DNA of 31,743 nucleotides, taken from positions 315-32,057 of the forward strand of contig JABAAV010000007.1 of the NCBI GenBank assembly GCA_014238595.1, read 5' to 3'. Position 1 is the stretch's first letter, and each line of letters opens with the position of its first letter. The DNA comes from Myxococcales bacterium. Lineage in GTDB: Bacteria > Myxococcota_A > Polyangia > Haliangiales > J016. Below the pieces are notes generated by a model that ran no database searches, was not told the DNA's origin, and saw only the letters and a program-made list of their open reading frames with translations. The position numbers were made by a program, and so were the translations under genes. This document shows, piece by piece, positions 22,935-30,444 of the stretch.

Positions 22935-23501
22935 ATGTTCAGAAATTCATTTGTCACATTATTTTTCTTAGTTGTCGCTGTTTTCTTTAGTGCTCAAGGA
23001 TGCACAACGACGATTAATATCATCAATCATGGAGACGGCACGACATCAACGTTCTATGGAAAACGTAATAAGATGAATATACCTCCCACGATCAAAGCAT
23101 TTTATGCTGTATTTCATCCTGTTTGGCACACAAAAGACGATCGTAATGATATGGCATGCAAACATGCTGCTGTCTTGTTAGATCGCGCAACAATGATCAA
23201 GGATCATCCTAGACTGTCTAAACGTTTTGAAAAAATAAACGAATGGAAACAAGCTACAGCCATGCTCGAAAAATCAGGCATGGAACTTCGCAGGTCCTGC
23301 GACAATAAAAAATCACAAGCAACAGCGCAGTCTCTTGAAGCCATGCACAAAAGTATTGGCAAAATAAAATACATCATGAAAAAGGTTTCTAAATCAAAGG
23401 GATGCCTTAAGTGTGAGAAAAAATTTAAAAGCAAATGCCTTGATTGCAAGAAAAAATCAAAACAATGCCTTAAGTGTGAGAAAAAATTTAAATCTATGTA
23501 A
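22935..23501 (+). CDS. Predicted lipoprotein with C-terminal CxxC repeats
   Basis: A 188-residue protein from ATG 22935, chosen because AAGGAG (22921-22926) is 8 nt upstream; a TTG at 22929 would be too close. The N-terminus is a signal peptide (MFRNSFVTLFFLVVAVFFSA) followed by QGC, a weak lipobox. The middle (about 35-140) is polar and helical. The tail carries three CxxC units in Lys-rich spacers, CLKCEKKFKSK, CLDCKKKSKQ and CLKCEKKFKSM, which could bind metal or form disulphides outside the cytoplasm. I do not recognise the family. Confidence 0.7.
   Translation: MFRNSFVTLFFLVVAVFFSAQGCTTTINIINHGDGTTSTFYGKRNKMNIPPTIKAFYAVFHPVWHTKDDRNDMACKHAAVLLDRATMIKDHPRLSKRFEKINEWKQATAMLEKSGMELRRSCDNKKSQATAQSLEAMHKSIGKIKYIMKKVSKSKGCLKCEKKFKSKCLDCKKKSKQCLKCEKKFKSM
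23402..23492 (+). repeat. 28-bp perfect direct repeat within the CxxC tail
   Basis: The 28-bp stretch 23402-23429 is repeated exactly at 23465-23492, 63 bp (21 codons) apart and in frame, giving the duplicated CLKCEKKFK units. Exact identity at the DNA level points to recent duplication. Confidence 0.92.
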
Positions 23502-23567
23502 TCCTGCGTTACATCGCCAATAATCATTAGTACACAACGCAATCATCACACTCAATGAATCTTTATT

Positions 23568-24716
23568 ATGTCCTCACAATCAAACACAAAAATCATTGCA
23601 ACTATGAAAGCTTTTTCAATTCCGTTGCTTTTAGGTGTTGCTACAGCCTTAGTATGGGCAAACATAGCACCTGAAAATTACAGCGAACTTTTCGGACGAG
23701 GTACAACACTTCACTTTATCTCTAACGATGTTTTCATGGTGTTCTTTTTTGGATTAGCTGCTGCGGATATTACACGCTCTGCATTGCCAGGAGGTTCATT
23801 ATACCCACCAAGCCGCGCCATCAACCCACTGTTTGCAACCCTTGGAGGCATCCTAGGGCCTGTTGCTGTTTTCTTTTTATACATATACTGCACAGGAGCA
23901 ACAGGTTTTGAACAAGGATGGGCAATACCCACAGCAACCGACATAGCCATTGCATGGGCAATCGCTCGACTAGCATTTGGCAACACTCATCCTGCGGTCA
24001 GTTTTTTATTACTGTTAGCTATCGTTGATGATGCTATCGGTCTCGTTATCATTGCTGTTTTTTATCCTGATGGAAACATCCAACCTTACTACCTTCTCTT
24101 GTTAATTGTTGCCATAGCCATTGCATGGCTCCTGCGACGAAACAATGTGAGCAATTATTGGTTTTATCTCATTCTCCCTGGAAGCATTAGCTGGATAGGA
24201 CTCTATTTAAGTCATTTACATCCTGCCTTAGCACTCGTTCCTATCGTTCCTTTTATGCCAACAAAACTCAAACCACGTAAAACAACGGAAGCCACCGAAT
24301 CATCGAACATCAATGTGCTTCATTTATTTGAAGAAAATCTCCGTGTACCTATCGAATTTGGATTGTTCATATTTGCACTCGTTAATGCAGGTGCACCCAT
24401 TTCAAATATTGGCCATCCGACATGGGCTATCTTGATAGCATTATGTTTAGGAAAACCACTGGGTGTTTTTATTATAGGATTTTTTGCAGATAAAGTAGGA
24501 TTTCGAATTCCTGAGGGCATGTCGTATAAAAATCTATTACTGACAGGATTCATCAGTGGTATTGGATTAACTGTTGCCTTATTTATTTCCGATGTTGCAT
24601 TCAGAGGAGAAACCTCTAACGTTGTTGGAAATTCCGCCAAAATGGGTGCATTGCTCTCCTTACTTATTGCACCTATTGTACTCATTGTTGTTAAATTAAG
24701 AAAAAAATCTCCATAA
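23568..24716 (+). CDS. nhaA: Na+/H+ antiporter NhaA
   Basis: Exchanges internal Na+ (or Li+) for external protons across the inner membrane. At 382 residues with about 12 hydrophobic segments it has the usual size. The family motifs are present: FGLAAADITRSALPGGSL after helix 2, the ion-site region PTATDIAIAWAIARL and LAIVDDAIGLVIIAVFY, which carries the tandem Asp pair that binds the cation, and GKPLGVFIIGF and GFISGIGLTVALFISD near the end. It is 9 nt upstream of the UbiB-like gene and likely co-transcribed. No ribosome site is obvious before ATG 23568. Confidence 0.94.
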   Translation: MSSQSNTKIIATMKAFSIPLLLGVATALVWANIAPENYSELFGRGTTLHFISNDVFMVFFFGLAAADITRSALPGGSLYPPSRAINPLFATLGGILGPVAVFFLYIYCTGATGFEQGWAIPTATDIAIAWAIARLAFGNTHPAVSFLLLLAIVDDAIGLVIIAVFYPDGNIQPYYLLLLIVAIAIAWLLRRNNVSNYWFYLILPGSISWIGLYLSHLHPALALVPIVPFMPTKLKPRKTTEATESSNINVLHLFEENLRVPIEFGLFIFALVNAGAPISNIGHPTWAILIALCLGKPLGVFIIGFFADKVGFRIPEGMSYKNLLLTGFISGIGLTVALFISDVAFRGETSNVVGNSAKMGALLSLLIAPIVLIVVKLRKKSP

Positions 24717-24725
24717 GATAAAATC

Positions 24726-26084
24726 ATGTGGGGATCAATCATCATAGCTGTAGCACTGATAATCATTGCCGTTAAAGCCCCTGCAGGTCTGCGCTGTTTG
24801 AGATTACTGGTCGTTTTTCTGTATCGCTTTTTTCCTTTACTTCTCAAACTATTGAGACTTGGAAAACGTAACCACAGCGTTGCATGTGCTTTACGACTTG
24901 CATTTGAAGATTTAGGTCCTGCCTATATCAAATTCGGACAGATGATTGCATCGAGTCCAACCACGTTTTCACCTGAAACCATTGAAGAATTTTCGAAATG
25001 TCTCGATCGCACACGCACCATTCCTATTGCTCAAATACATCACATTATCAAACAAGAATTACACAAAACATCTGATGATATATTTTCTTCTATTGATGAA
25101 ACACCTCTAGCGTCTGCCTCGATTGCTCAAGTTCATGGCGTCGTTTTAAAAGATGGAACACAAGCAGTCATCAAAGTACAACGTCCTGGTATTCAAAAAG
25201 TAATCCATGAAGATTTGAAACTCTTAACCATTATTTCCACGATAGCAACAAAAGTTTCCACTGAAATGAAACGTGCAAACCTAATGTCAATGATTGATGT
25301 TTTCCGAAGCTCCGTTGCCGATGAAATGAATTTTCATTTGGAAGCAGATAATATAGAACAATTCAATGCATTCTTAGAAAAAGAATCATTAACCTCCTTA
25401 GGTGTAGCACCAAAAGTTTATCGACAGTATTGCACGACAAAATTACTCACCATGCAACGATTCTACGGTGTTCGTATTGATGATGCTCAAGGCGTCAAAG
25501 CTATCTTTGACAATCCCATTGATTTGATACGAAATTGCAGTGAAATTTTTTGGAGTTGTGTATTTTTGGGAGGATTTTTCCACGGAGATATCCATGCTGG
25601 AAATATCATGGTCTTAAACAATGGAACGTTAGGGTACTTGGATTTTGGTATCTTTGGTCGATTCGAAGACAATGATCGTATTGCCTTGGCAGATTGGATA
25701 AGTGGCATGATTGCAAGTGATGCAACACAAATGACCCATGCATTGCAATCGATGAACGCCATACCAACAATCGATGACAACACGGAACTTATCGAAGATA
25801 TTGCACGCATTTTTCTTCCTTTGCGTGAATTTACATTTGACCGTCTTGATTTAGTGGAACAATTTTTTCCTGATCTGCGTGATTTTTCTCAAAAATATAA
25901 CGCACAACTTCCACCTAATTTCATTCTTATCTGCAAACAAATAACCTATTTTGGTCGTTACGTTCAGATTCATGCACCCGATTATAATGAGAATCTCGAT
26001 CCTGTGATGCAACTTGCTTTTATGAAAATTTTCGGAAAATTTGGTGAATGGAAGCTAGAAAGAACCGCCAAACCATCAGAATAA
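24726..26084 (+). CDS. UbiB/AarF/ABC1-family atypical kinase
   Basis: A 452-residue member of the protein-kinase-like family linked to quinone biosynthesis and lipid homeostasis. The N-terminus has a hydrophobic segment (about 1-40). The diagnostic KxGQ motif is YIKFGQMIASSP, the Ala-rich nucleotide loop is ASIAQVHGVVLKDG followed by AVIKVQRPGI (with the conserved Lys), and the catalytic and metal motifs are GDIHAGNIMVL and YLDFGIFGRF. The C-terminal membrane helices seen in E. coli UbiB are not evident here, and the chain ends in a short polar tail. It directly follows nhaA. Confidence 0.9.
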   Translation: MWGSIIIAVALIIIAVKAPAGLRCLRLLVVFLYRFFPLLLKLLRLGKRNHSVACALRLAFEDLGPAYIKFGQMIASSPTTFSPETIEEFSKCLDRTRTIPIAQIHHIIKQELHKTSDDIFSSIDETPLASASIAQVHGVVLKDGTQAVIKVQRPGIQKVIHEDLKLLTIISTIATKVSTEMKRANLMSMIDVFRSSVADEMNFHLEADNIEQFNAFLEKESLTSLGVAPKVYRQYCTTKLLTMQRFYGVRIDDAQGVKAIFDNPIDLIRNCSEIFWSCVFLGGFFHGDIHAGNIMVLNNGTLGYLDFGIFGRFEDNDRIALADWISGMIASDATQMTHALQSMNAIPTIDDNTELIEDIARIFLPLREFTFDRLDLVEQFFPDLRDFSQKYNAQLPPNFILICKQITYFGRYVQIHAPDYNENLDPVMQLAFMKIFGKFGEWKLERTAKPSE

Positions 26085-26200
26085 CGCTTTTTTTCTGTTT
26101 TTTGAGTTTATTTGCTAGACGCAAACATTGAATTTAAGCTATTTAAGCAGCATCTGAGCGATAATCCGCTCTTAACCCATTCACTTTTATTGGAGGCAAT

Positions 26201-26587
26201 ATGTCAGATACAGAAACACTCATTGTTGGTAACCAAATTCGCGAAGTCATCAAAAGTCTTGATAGCAAAACAAGTGGAGATCTTATCGATACACTTAACA
26301 AACATCTTCATGCGTTGGTCAAAAATGCAACGAAGCGTACCGAAGCCAATGGTCGCAAAACAGTTCGGGGGTATGATTTTCTTGCATCAGAATCACCTAA
26401 AGAAGGCGTACAGATGCTGTTAGTCAAAAGCAAAGTCATTGCTGCCATCAAAAGTACTGGTTACAAAACAAGTTCCGATGTCATGGATTCATTCAATGGA
26501 TATGTCCACTGGGTCATCCGTGAAGCTGTAGCCCGTGCCAAAGCCAACGGACGAAGCACCGTTCGTCATCACGATCTCTCTGTATAA
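26201..26587 (+). CDS. Bacterial doublet histone (two fused histone folds)
   Basis: A 128-residue protein of two tandem histone folds, about residues 8-61 and 72-127, that align as repeats: KTSGDLIDTLNKHLHALVKN then ANGRKTVRGYDF, against KTSSDVMDSFNGYVHWVIRE then ANGRSTVRHHDL. Each half ends with the histone Arg-x-Thr-x5-Asp signature (Arg52/Thr54/Asp59 and Arg118/Thr120/Asp125) that in archaeal histones braces the L2 loop. The fusion would make one molecule a pseudodimer. It is compact, with no extra tail. A good ribosome site (TGGAGG) is 5 nt upstream of the ATG and a strong terminator follows, so it is probably a highly expressed single-gene unit. DNA binding is inferred from family. Confidence 0.88.
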   Translation: MSDTETLIVGNQIREVIKSLDSKTSGDLIDTLNKHLHALVKNATKRTEANGRKTVRGYDFLASESPKEGVQMLLVKSKVIAAIKSTGYKTSSDVMDSFNGYVHWVIREAVARAKANGRSTVRHHDLSV

Positions 26588-26609
26588 TTTGTCTTTATTT
26601 TACTCTATC

Positions 26610-26648
26610 AAAACGGGTGTGTACGTGAATGTACATATCCGTTTTTTT
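26610..26648. terminator. Rho-independent terminator, bidirectional
   Basis: A 15-bp stem (26610-26624 with 26631-26645, two G-U pairs) and a 6-nt loop are followed by a run of T on the plus strand. The A-run on the left supplies T residues for the minus strand. It separates the histone gene from the converging Lgt-like gene. Confidence 0.92.
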
Positions 26649-26718
26649 GTGTGACGATCGTCAAAAAAATTAATCGTTAACCGTCATGCAAAGTTAAACG
26701 TCATGTAAAATACATGCG

Positions 26719-27513
26719 TTATTCGGTGCGTTGTTGCCTGAATTTCATCAGTACAAACACTAACCCACCTAGACCCATGACAAGAACTATATATTGCCCA
26801 CCGGTAAGACCAGCATATCGTGGATCTGTCGTTTCAAGCCGAAGAAAATCTAATGGGAATCGTATAAGCCCATATAAAAACAAATACAGCCCCGTCAATA
26901 CGCCTTTGGGTGGTGCTTTTTTAGCAATCCAAAAAAACAACGGAATAAACGAGATAGAAAACATCATTTCATACAGAGCTAAATTGTGTCTCGGCGTGTT
27001 AGCAGCATCCATAAATGCTGCAAAAAAATCAGTTTGAATACCCAAATGATCACGTACCAACGTGCAACCCAATCGACCAAAGACCCAACCAACAACAAGT
27101 CCCATGGTCATAGCATCAAAATAAGCAGCATAAGAAGTGATGAGTTTACGCTTCTTCCAAATATAGGCGGACAATCCTATGAACGCGCCTAAATAACCGC
27201 CTGTTGACGCAATACCATCCCAAAACTTAATCAAGACCCAAGGATCCTTAAGAATCTTATGTGGCTCATAGACTAATACATCAAACAAATGTGCACCAAA
27301 GAATGCGGCCAAAAGCATCCATGTCAGTGCATCTTGTGTCACAATAGGATTTAATCCGATATGTTTGGCATGTCTGCTCACAAAATGCGCACCCACCAAT
27401 ACGGCCAACGCAACACAGATACCAAAATATTGAATCTCTATGGGTCCTTGATACCCCAATATAGACACTTCATCGATCAAACGAATTGGTTTTATAGAGT
27501 AATGAGGAATCAC
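26719..27513 (-). CDS. lgt: Lgt-like prolipoprotein diacylglyceryl transferase family protein
   Basis: A 264-residue polytopic inner-membrane protein with about seven hydrophobic segments, in the Lgt family, which attaches diacylglycerol to the lipobox Cys of prolipoproteins. The topology and order match: GPIEIQYFGICVALAV near the start, DGIASTGGYLGAFIG (about 99-113), the signature-like region GRLGCTLVRDHLG (146-158) and PLDFLRLETTDPRYAGLTGGQY at the end. Two residues essential in E. coli Lgt differ: the His of the HGG motif is Thr104, and the Asn of GRIGNF is Cys150. Similar variants occur in some deltaproteobacterial-type homologues, as I recall. The start is GTG 27511-27513. Lipoproteins in this window show the cell needs Lgt activity. 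Confidence 0.78.
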   Translation of the reverse strand: MIPHYSIKPIRLIDEVSILGYQGPIEIQYFGICVALAVLVGAHFVSRHAKHIGLNPIVTQDALTWMLLAAFFGAHLFDVLVYEPHKILKDPWVLIKFWDGIASTGGYLGAFIGLSAYIWKKRKLITSYAAYFDAMTMGLVVGWVFGRLGCTLVRDHLGIQTDFFAAFMDAANTPRHNLALYEMMFSISFIPLFFWIAKKAPPKGVLTGLYLFLYGLIRFPLDFLRLETTDPRYAGLTGGQYIVLVMGLGGLVFVLMKFRQQRTE

Positions 27514-27634
27514 AATAAAGCACCTTATACAATTAACGAATCTGTGACAAATAAATTCGTGTATTTAAAAGACAGATTGACGAATCTCATTAAAACACTC
27601 TGTGACATGACCCAACATCAATAGAGATGATATC

Positions 27635-28486
27635 TTATTGCAAAGCATTAAGGCTATTCTCTAACCGTTCATAGCGCTGTTGTTCTTCATTGAGACGTAT
27701 CTTTTTTTCTTCGACCACTTCAACAGGTGCTCTAGTAACAAATTGCTTATTGTTGAGTTTGTCTTCAATCATCGTGATTGATTCTTGTATATTAGTGAGT
27801 TCTTTTTCAATCCGAGAACGTTCTTTGTCAATATCAATAAGACCTTCTAGTACAACAACAATTTCGATATTTGCTTTCACAAATCCTTTGACTGAGGCTT
27901 CAATCGTTGGTGAATGATCGACACTATTGAATAGTGCATTGGCAACTCTCTCTATAATGCTTTTTTGTGCCGTAATGATTTCATTGTCATCGATATTAGG
28001 AATATAAAGAAATACGTTGACTTGTTTAGACGGAGGAACTCGATACTGTGAACGTAATGAACGAATTTCAGCAATGACAAGTTGTATTAACGCAAAATCA
28101 CGCTCGGCATCTTCATCAATATAAACATCATTAAACGACGGCCATTTAACCACAGCCAAAGATTCTGCTTTAGTTGTTTTTAATGGAGGCAATTTTTGCC
28201 ATATTTCTTCAGTGACAAATGGCATAATTGGATGAAGCAAACGCAAAACAGTATCCAATACTAAAATCATTGTTTGTTTGGCACTATGTTGTTCAAGGAG
28301 TTCTTGATCGTTACCATTTTGCTGACGCAATGTGGATTTGATCGTTTCAATGTACCAATCACAAAAATCTTTCCATACAAATTGATATAAAAGATTCGCT
28401 GCATCTGCAAAATGAAACGTCTCAAAAGCATTGTCTGTTTCTTGTATCGTCCGCTGTAAACGAGAACGGATCCATCGATCGGCCAA
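27635..28486 (-). CDS. valS: Valyl-tRNA synthetase, C-terminal part after an in-frame amber
   Basis: This frame is the direct in-phase continuation of the valS segment at 28505-30415 beyond a TAG codon. It contains LADRWIRSRLQRTI, the usual beginning of the class Ia anticodon-binding helical domain, WPSFNDVYIDEDAERDF, the editing-free connector helices, and the ValRS-specific C-terminal coiled coil (DKERSRIEKEL, then FVTRAPVEVVEEKK). The only in-frame start near the amber is TTG 28486, without a convincing ribosome site, so independent translation is unlikely. Together with the N-terminal part it gives 926 codons, the normal length for bacterial ValRS. Confidence 0.85.
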   Translation of the reverse strand: MADRWIRSRLQRTIQETDNAFETFHFADAANLLYQFVWKDFCDWYIETIKSTLRQQNGNDQELLEQHSAKQTMILVLDTVLRLLHPIMPFVTEEIWQKLPPLKTTKAESLAVVKWPSFNDVYIDEDAERDFALIQLVIAEIRSLRSQYRVPPSKQVNVFLYIPNIDDNEIITAQKSIIERVANALFNSVDHSPTIEASVKGFVKANIEIVVVLEGLIDIDKERSRIEKELTNIQESITMIEDKLNNKQFVTRAPVEVVEEKKIRLNEEQQRYERLENSLNALQ

Positions 28487-28504
28487 TGGACGATCAGCAA
28501 CCCA

Positions 28505-30415
28505 CTATTGGGTTAATTGTTTAAGATCATCTTGTTCTATATTCATCAAGGCAAACCGAGAAGCATTCCAGAGTTTATTAACAAAATAACGATAACCTTC
28601 AATGCGATCCAATGACAATTGTACATGTCTTCCTGTCACAGTCATGGCTGTTAATGAAAACCGTAAAGCATCAACACCGATCGTAGATGTTGTTTCTGAA
28701 GACATAGCTCTCATTGCAGAGATAGTTTCATCAGACAATTCATTGTCAACAAGACGCTTTTTCATAGTCTTGATATCTGTTTCGTAAATGATGGCTAACG
28801 GATCAATCACGTTACCTTTCACTTTAGACATTTTTTGTCCTTGTTCATCGGTAACAATCGGCGTAAAAAATACACGTTTAAAAGGTACTTGATCTGCAAA
28901 ATGAAGACCCATCATCATCATCCGTGCCACCCAGAAAAACAGAATATCGGGGCCTGTCACTAATACTGAAAAGGGATACAGTTTCAAAAAATCTGTGTTG
29001 TTTTCAGACCAACCCACCGTAGTCAATGGCCACAATGCTGATGAGAACCATGTATCAAGAACATCTTCATCTTGTGTGATGTTTTTGCTTTCACATTGAG
29101 CACATTGTGTTGGTGGTTCATCTGTAACCGTAATAAACGAACAATCACGACAATGCCATGCAGGAATCTGATGTCCCCACCAAAGTTGACGAGAAATACA
29201 CCAATCTTTAATGTTATTCATCCAGTGCATGTAAGTTTTTGTCCAATGCTCAGGATAAAAAGTTGTTTCACCGTTTTCCACCGCATCAATAGCAGGCTGT
29301 GCTAATTTTTTAGCAGAAACCCACCATTGTTTGGATACAAGAGGCTCAAGCACAGTACCTGAACGCTGACAATGCCCACAAGACATCGTATGTTCTTCAA
29401 TTGAGTCGATCTGACCCGCACGTTCCAATGTCGCTACCACGGTATGACGCGCTTTCTCAACGGTCATACCGATATAAGCATCAGGGGCAGGTGCTTTAAG
29501 ACATCCTTTGTGATCAATGACTGAGATAATGTCTAAATTGTGACGTTCTCCACATTCGAAATCAGTAAAATCATGTCCTGGTGTAATTTTAACAACACCA
29601 CTTCCAAATTTTGGATCAACAAAAGAATCACCGATAATAGGAATATCTCGTTCGACAAGAGGTACCCGAACTTTTTTCCCAATAAGCTGATTGTACCGCT
29701 CATCATCTGGATGTACGGCAACCGCCGTGTCACCAAACATCGTTTCCGGTCGTGTTGTTGCGACAACAATCGATGTCATTTCATCAACAGCACCATCCAC
29801 CAAAGGATATTTAATCGTCCATAAATGACCGGCTTGCTCAACGGTATCGACTTCCAAATCTGAAACCGCGGTTTCACAATCGCAACACCAATTGACAAGA
29901 CGTTCAGCACGATAAATCAAACCTTCTTCATAAAGCTTCACAAAACATGTTGTGACCATAGCAACAGATTGGGCATCCATCGTAAATTGTTGTCGCGCCC
30001 AATCAAGCGACAAACCCATCAATTTCATCTGATCTAAAATACGATTACCATGATCTTCTTTCCATGCCCAAACCGCATCAAGAAATGCTTCACGCCCCAT
30101 CTCTTGTCTTGTTTTGCCTTCGGTCTTTTTCAGATGTTTTTCCACCAACATCTGCGTAGCAATTCCAGCGTGGTCGAGACCTGGAATCCATGTGGTCTGG
30201 TACGATTTCATTCGATGAAATCGTACCAGGATATCTTGTAACGTATTGCCTAACGCATGCCCCATATGCAGTGTGCCTGTAACATTCGGTGGGGGCAAAA
30301 GAACACTGTAGCTCAAGCTATCAACGGAGGTATTGCTTTTAAAGTAACCTTTTTCTTCCCAATGTTTAATCCAAAAAGATTCAATAGAATGCGGATTATA
30401 TTGTGGTGATAACAT
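28505..30415 (-). CDS. valS: Valyl-tRNA synthetase, catalytic and editing part, ending at an in-frame amber
   Basis: Charges tRNA-Val and edits misactivated threonine. Residues 1-636 hold the HIGH motif HMGH (50-53, PPPNVTGTLHMGH), the CP1 editing domain (TTRPETMFGDTAVAVHP), zinc-binding Cys pairs (CxxC-type in HCRDC and CAQCESKN), and the KMSKS-type loop KMSKV in GQKMSKVKGNVIDP. It stops at TAG 28505-28507 after LKQLTQ, just before the anticodon-binding domain, although the same frame continues for 289 more codons. A functional enzyme needs both parts, so this is a readthrough, a point mutation or a sequencing error. The start ATG lies 29 bp from the divergent argS start. Confidence 0.9.
   Translation of the reverse strand: MLSPQYNPHSIESFWIKHWEEKGYFKSNTSVDSLSYSVLLPPPNVTGTLHMGHALGNTLQDILVRFHRMKSYQTTWIPGLDHAGIATQMLVEKHLKKTEGKTRQEMGREAFLDAVWAWKEDHGNRILDQMKLMGLSLDWARQQFTMDAQSVAMVTTCFVKLYEEGLIYRAERLVNWCCDCETAVSDLEVDTVEQAGHLWTIKYPLVDGAVDEMTSIVVATTRPETMFGDTAVAVHPDDERYNQLIGKKVRVPLVERDIPIIGDSFVDPKFGSGVVKITPGHDFTDFECGERHNLDIISVIDHKGCLKAPAPDAYIGMTVEKARHTVVATLERAGQIDSIEEHTMSCGHCQRSGTVLEPLVSKQWWVSAKKLAQPAIDAVENGETTFYPEHWTKTYMHWMNNIKDWCISRQLWWGHQIPAWHCRDCSFITVTDEPPTQCAQCESKNITQDEDVLDTWFSSALWPLTTVGWSENNTDFLKLYPFSVLVTGPDILFFWVARMMMMGLHFADQVPFKRVFFTPIVTDEQGQKMSKVKGNVIDPLAIIYETDIKTMKKRLVDNELSDETISAMRAMSSETTSTIGVDALRFSLTAMTVTGRHVQLSLDRIEGYRYFVNKLWNASRFALMNIEQDDLKQLTQ
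30197..30229. repeat. Perfect inverted repeat inside valS
   Basis: CTGGTACGATTTCAT (30197-30211) and its exact reverse complement (30215-30229) are separated by TCG, giving a 15-bp hairpin with a 3-nt loop. It lies in the conserved catalytic region of valS just after the HIGH motif and encodes VRFHRMKSYQ on the minus strand. Confidence 0.93.
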
Positions 30416-30444
30416 CTCGCAAGCTATATACTATGCATTACTAA

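Noticed and set aside
28505..28507. Genome-wide reassignment of TAG to a sense codon
   Set aside because: TAG ends recQ, tyrS, the permease and the cassette membrane gene at the expected C-termini, so TAG works as a stop here.
30197..30229. The valS hairpin as a transcription terminator for argS or valS
   Set aside because: It lies within coding sequence near the start of valS, has no T-tract, and neither gene ends nearby.
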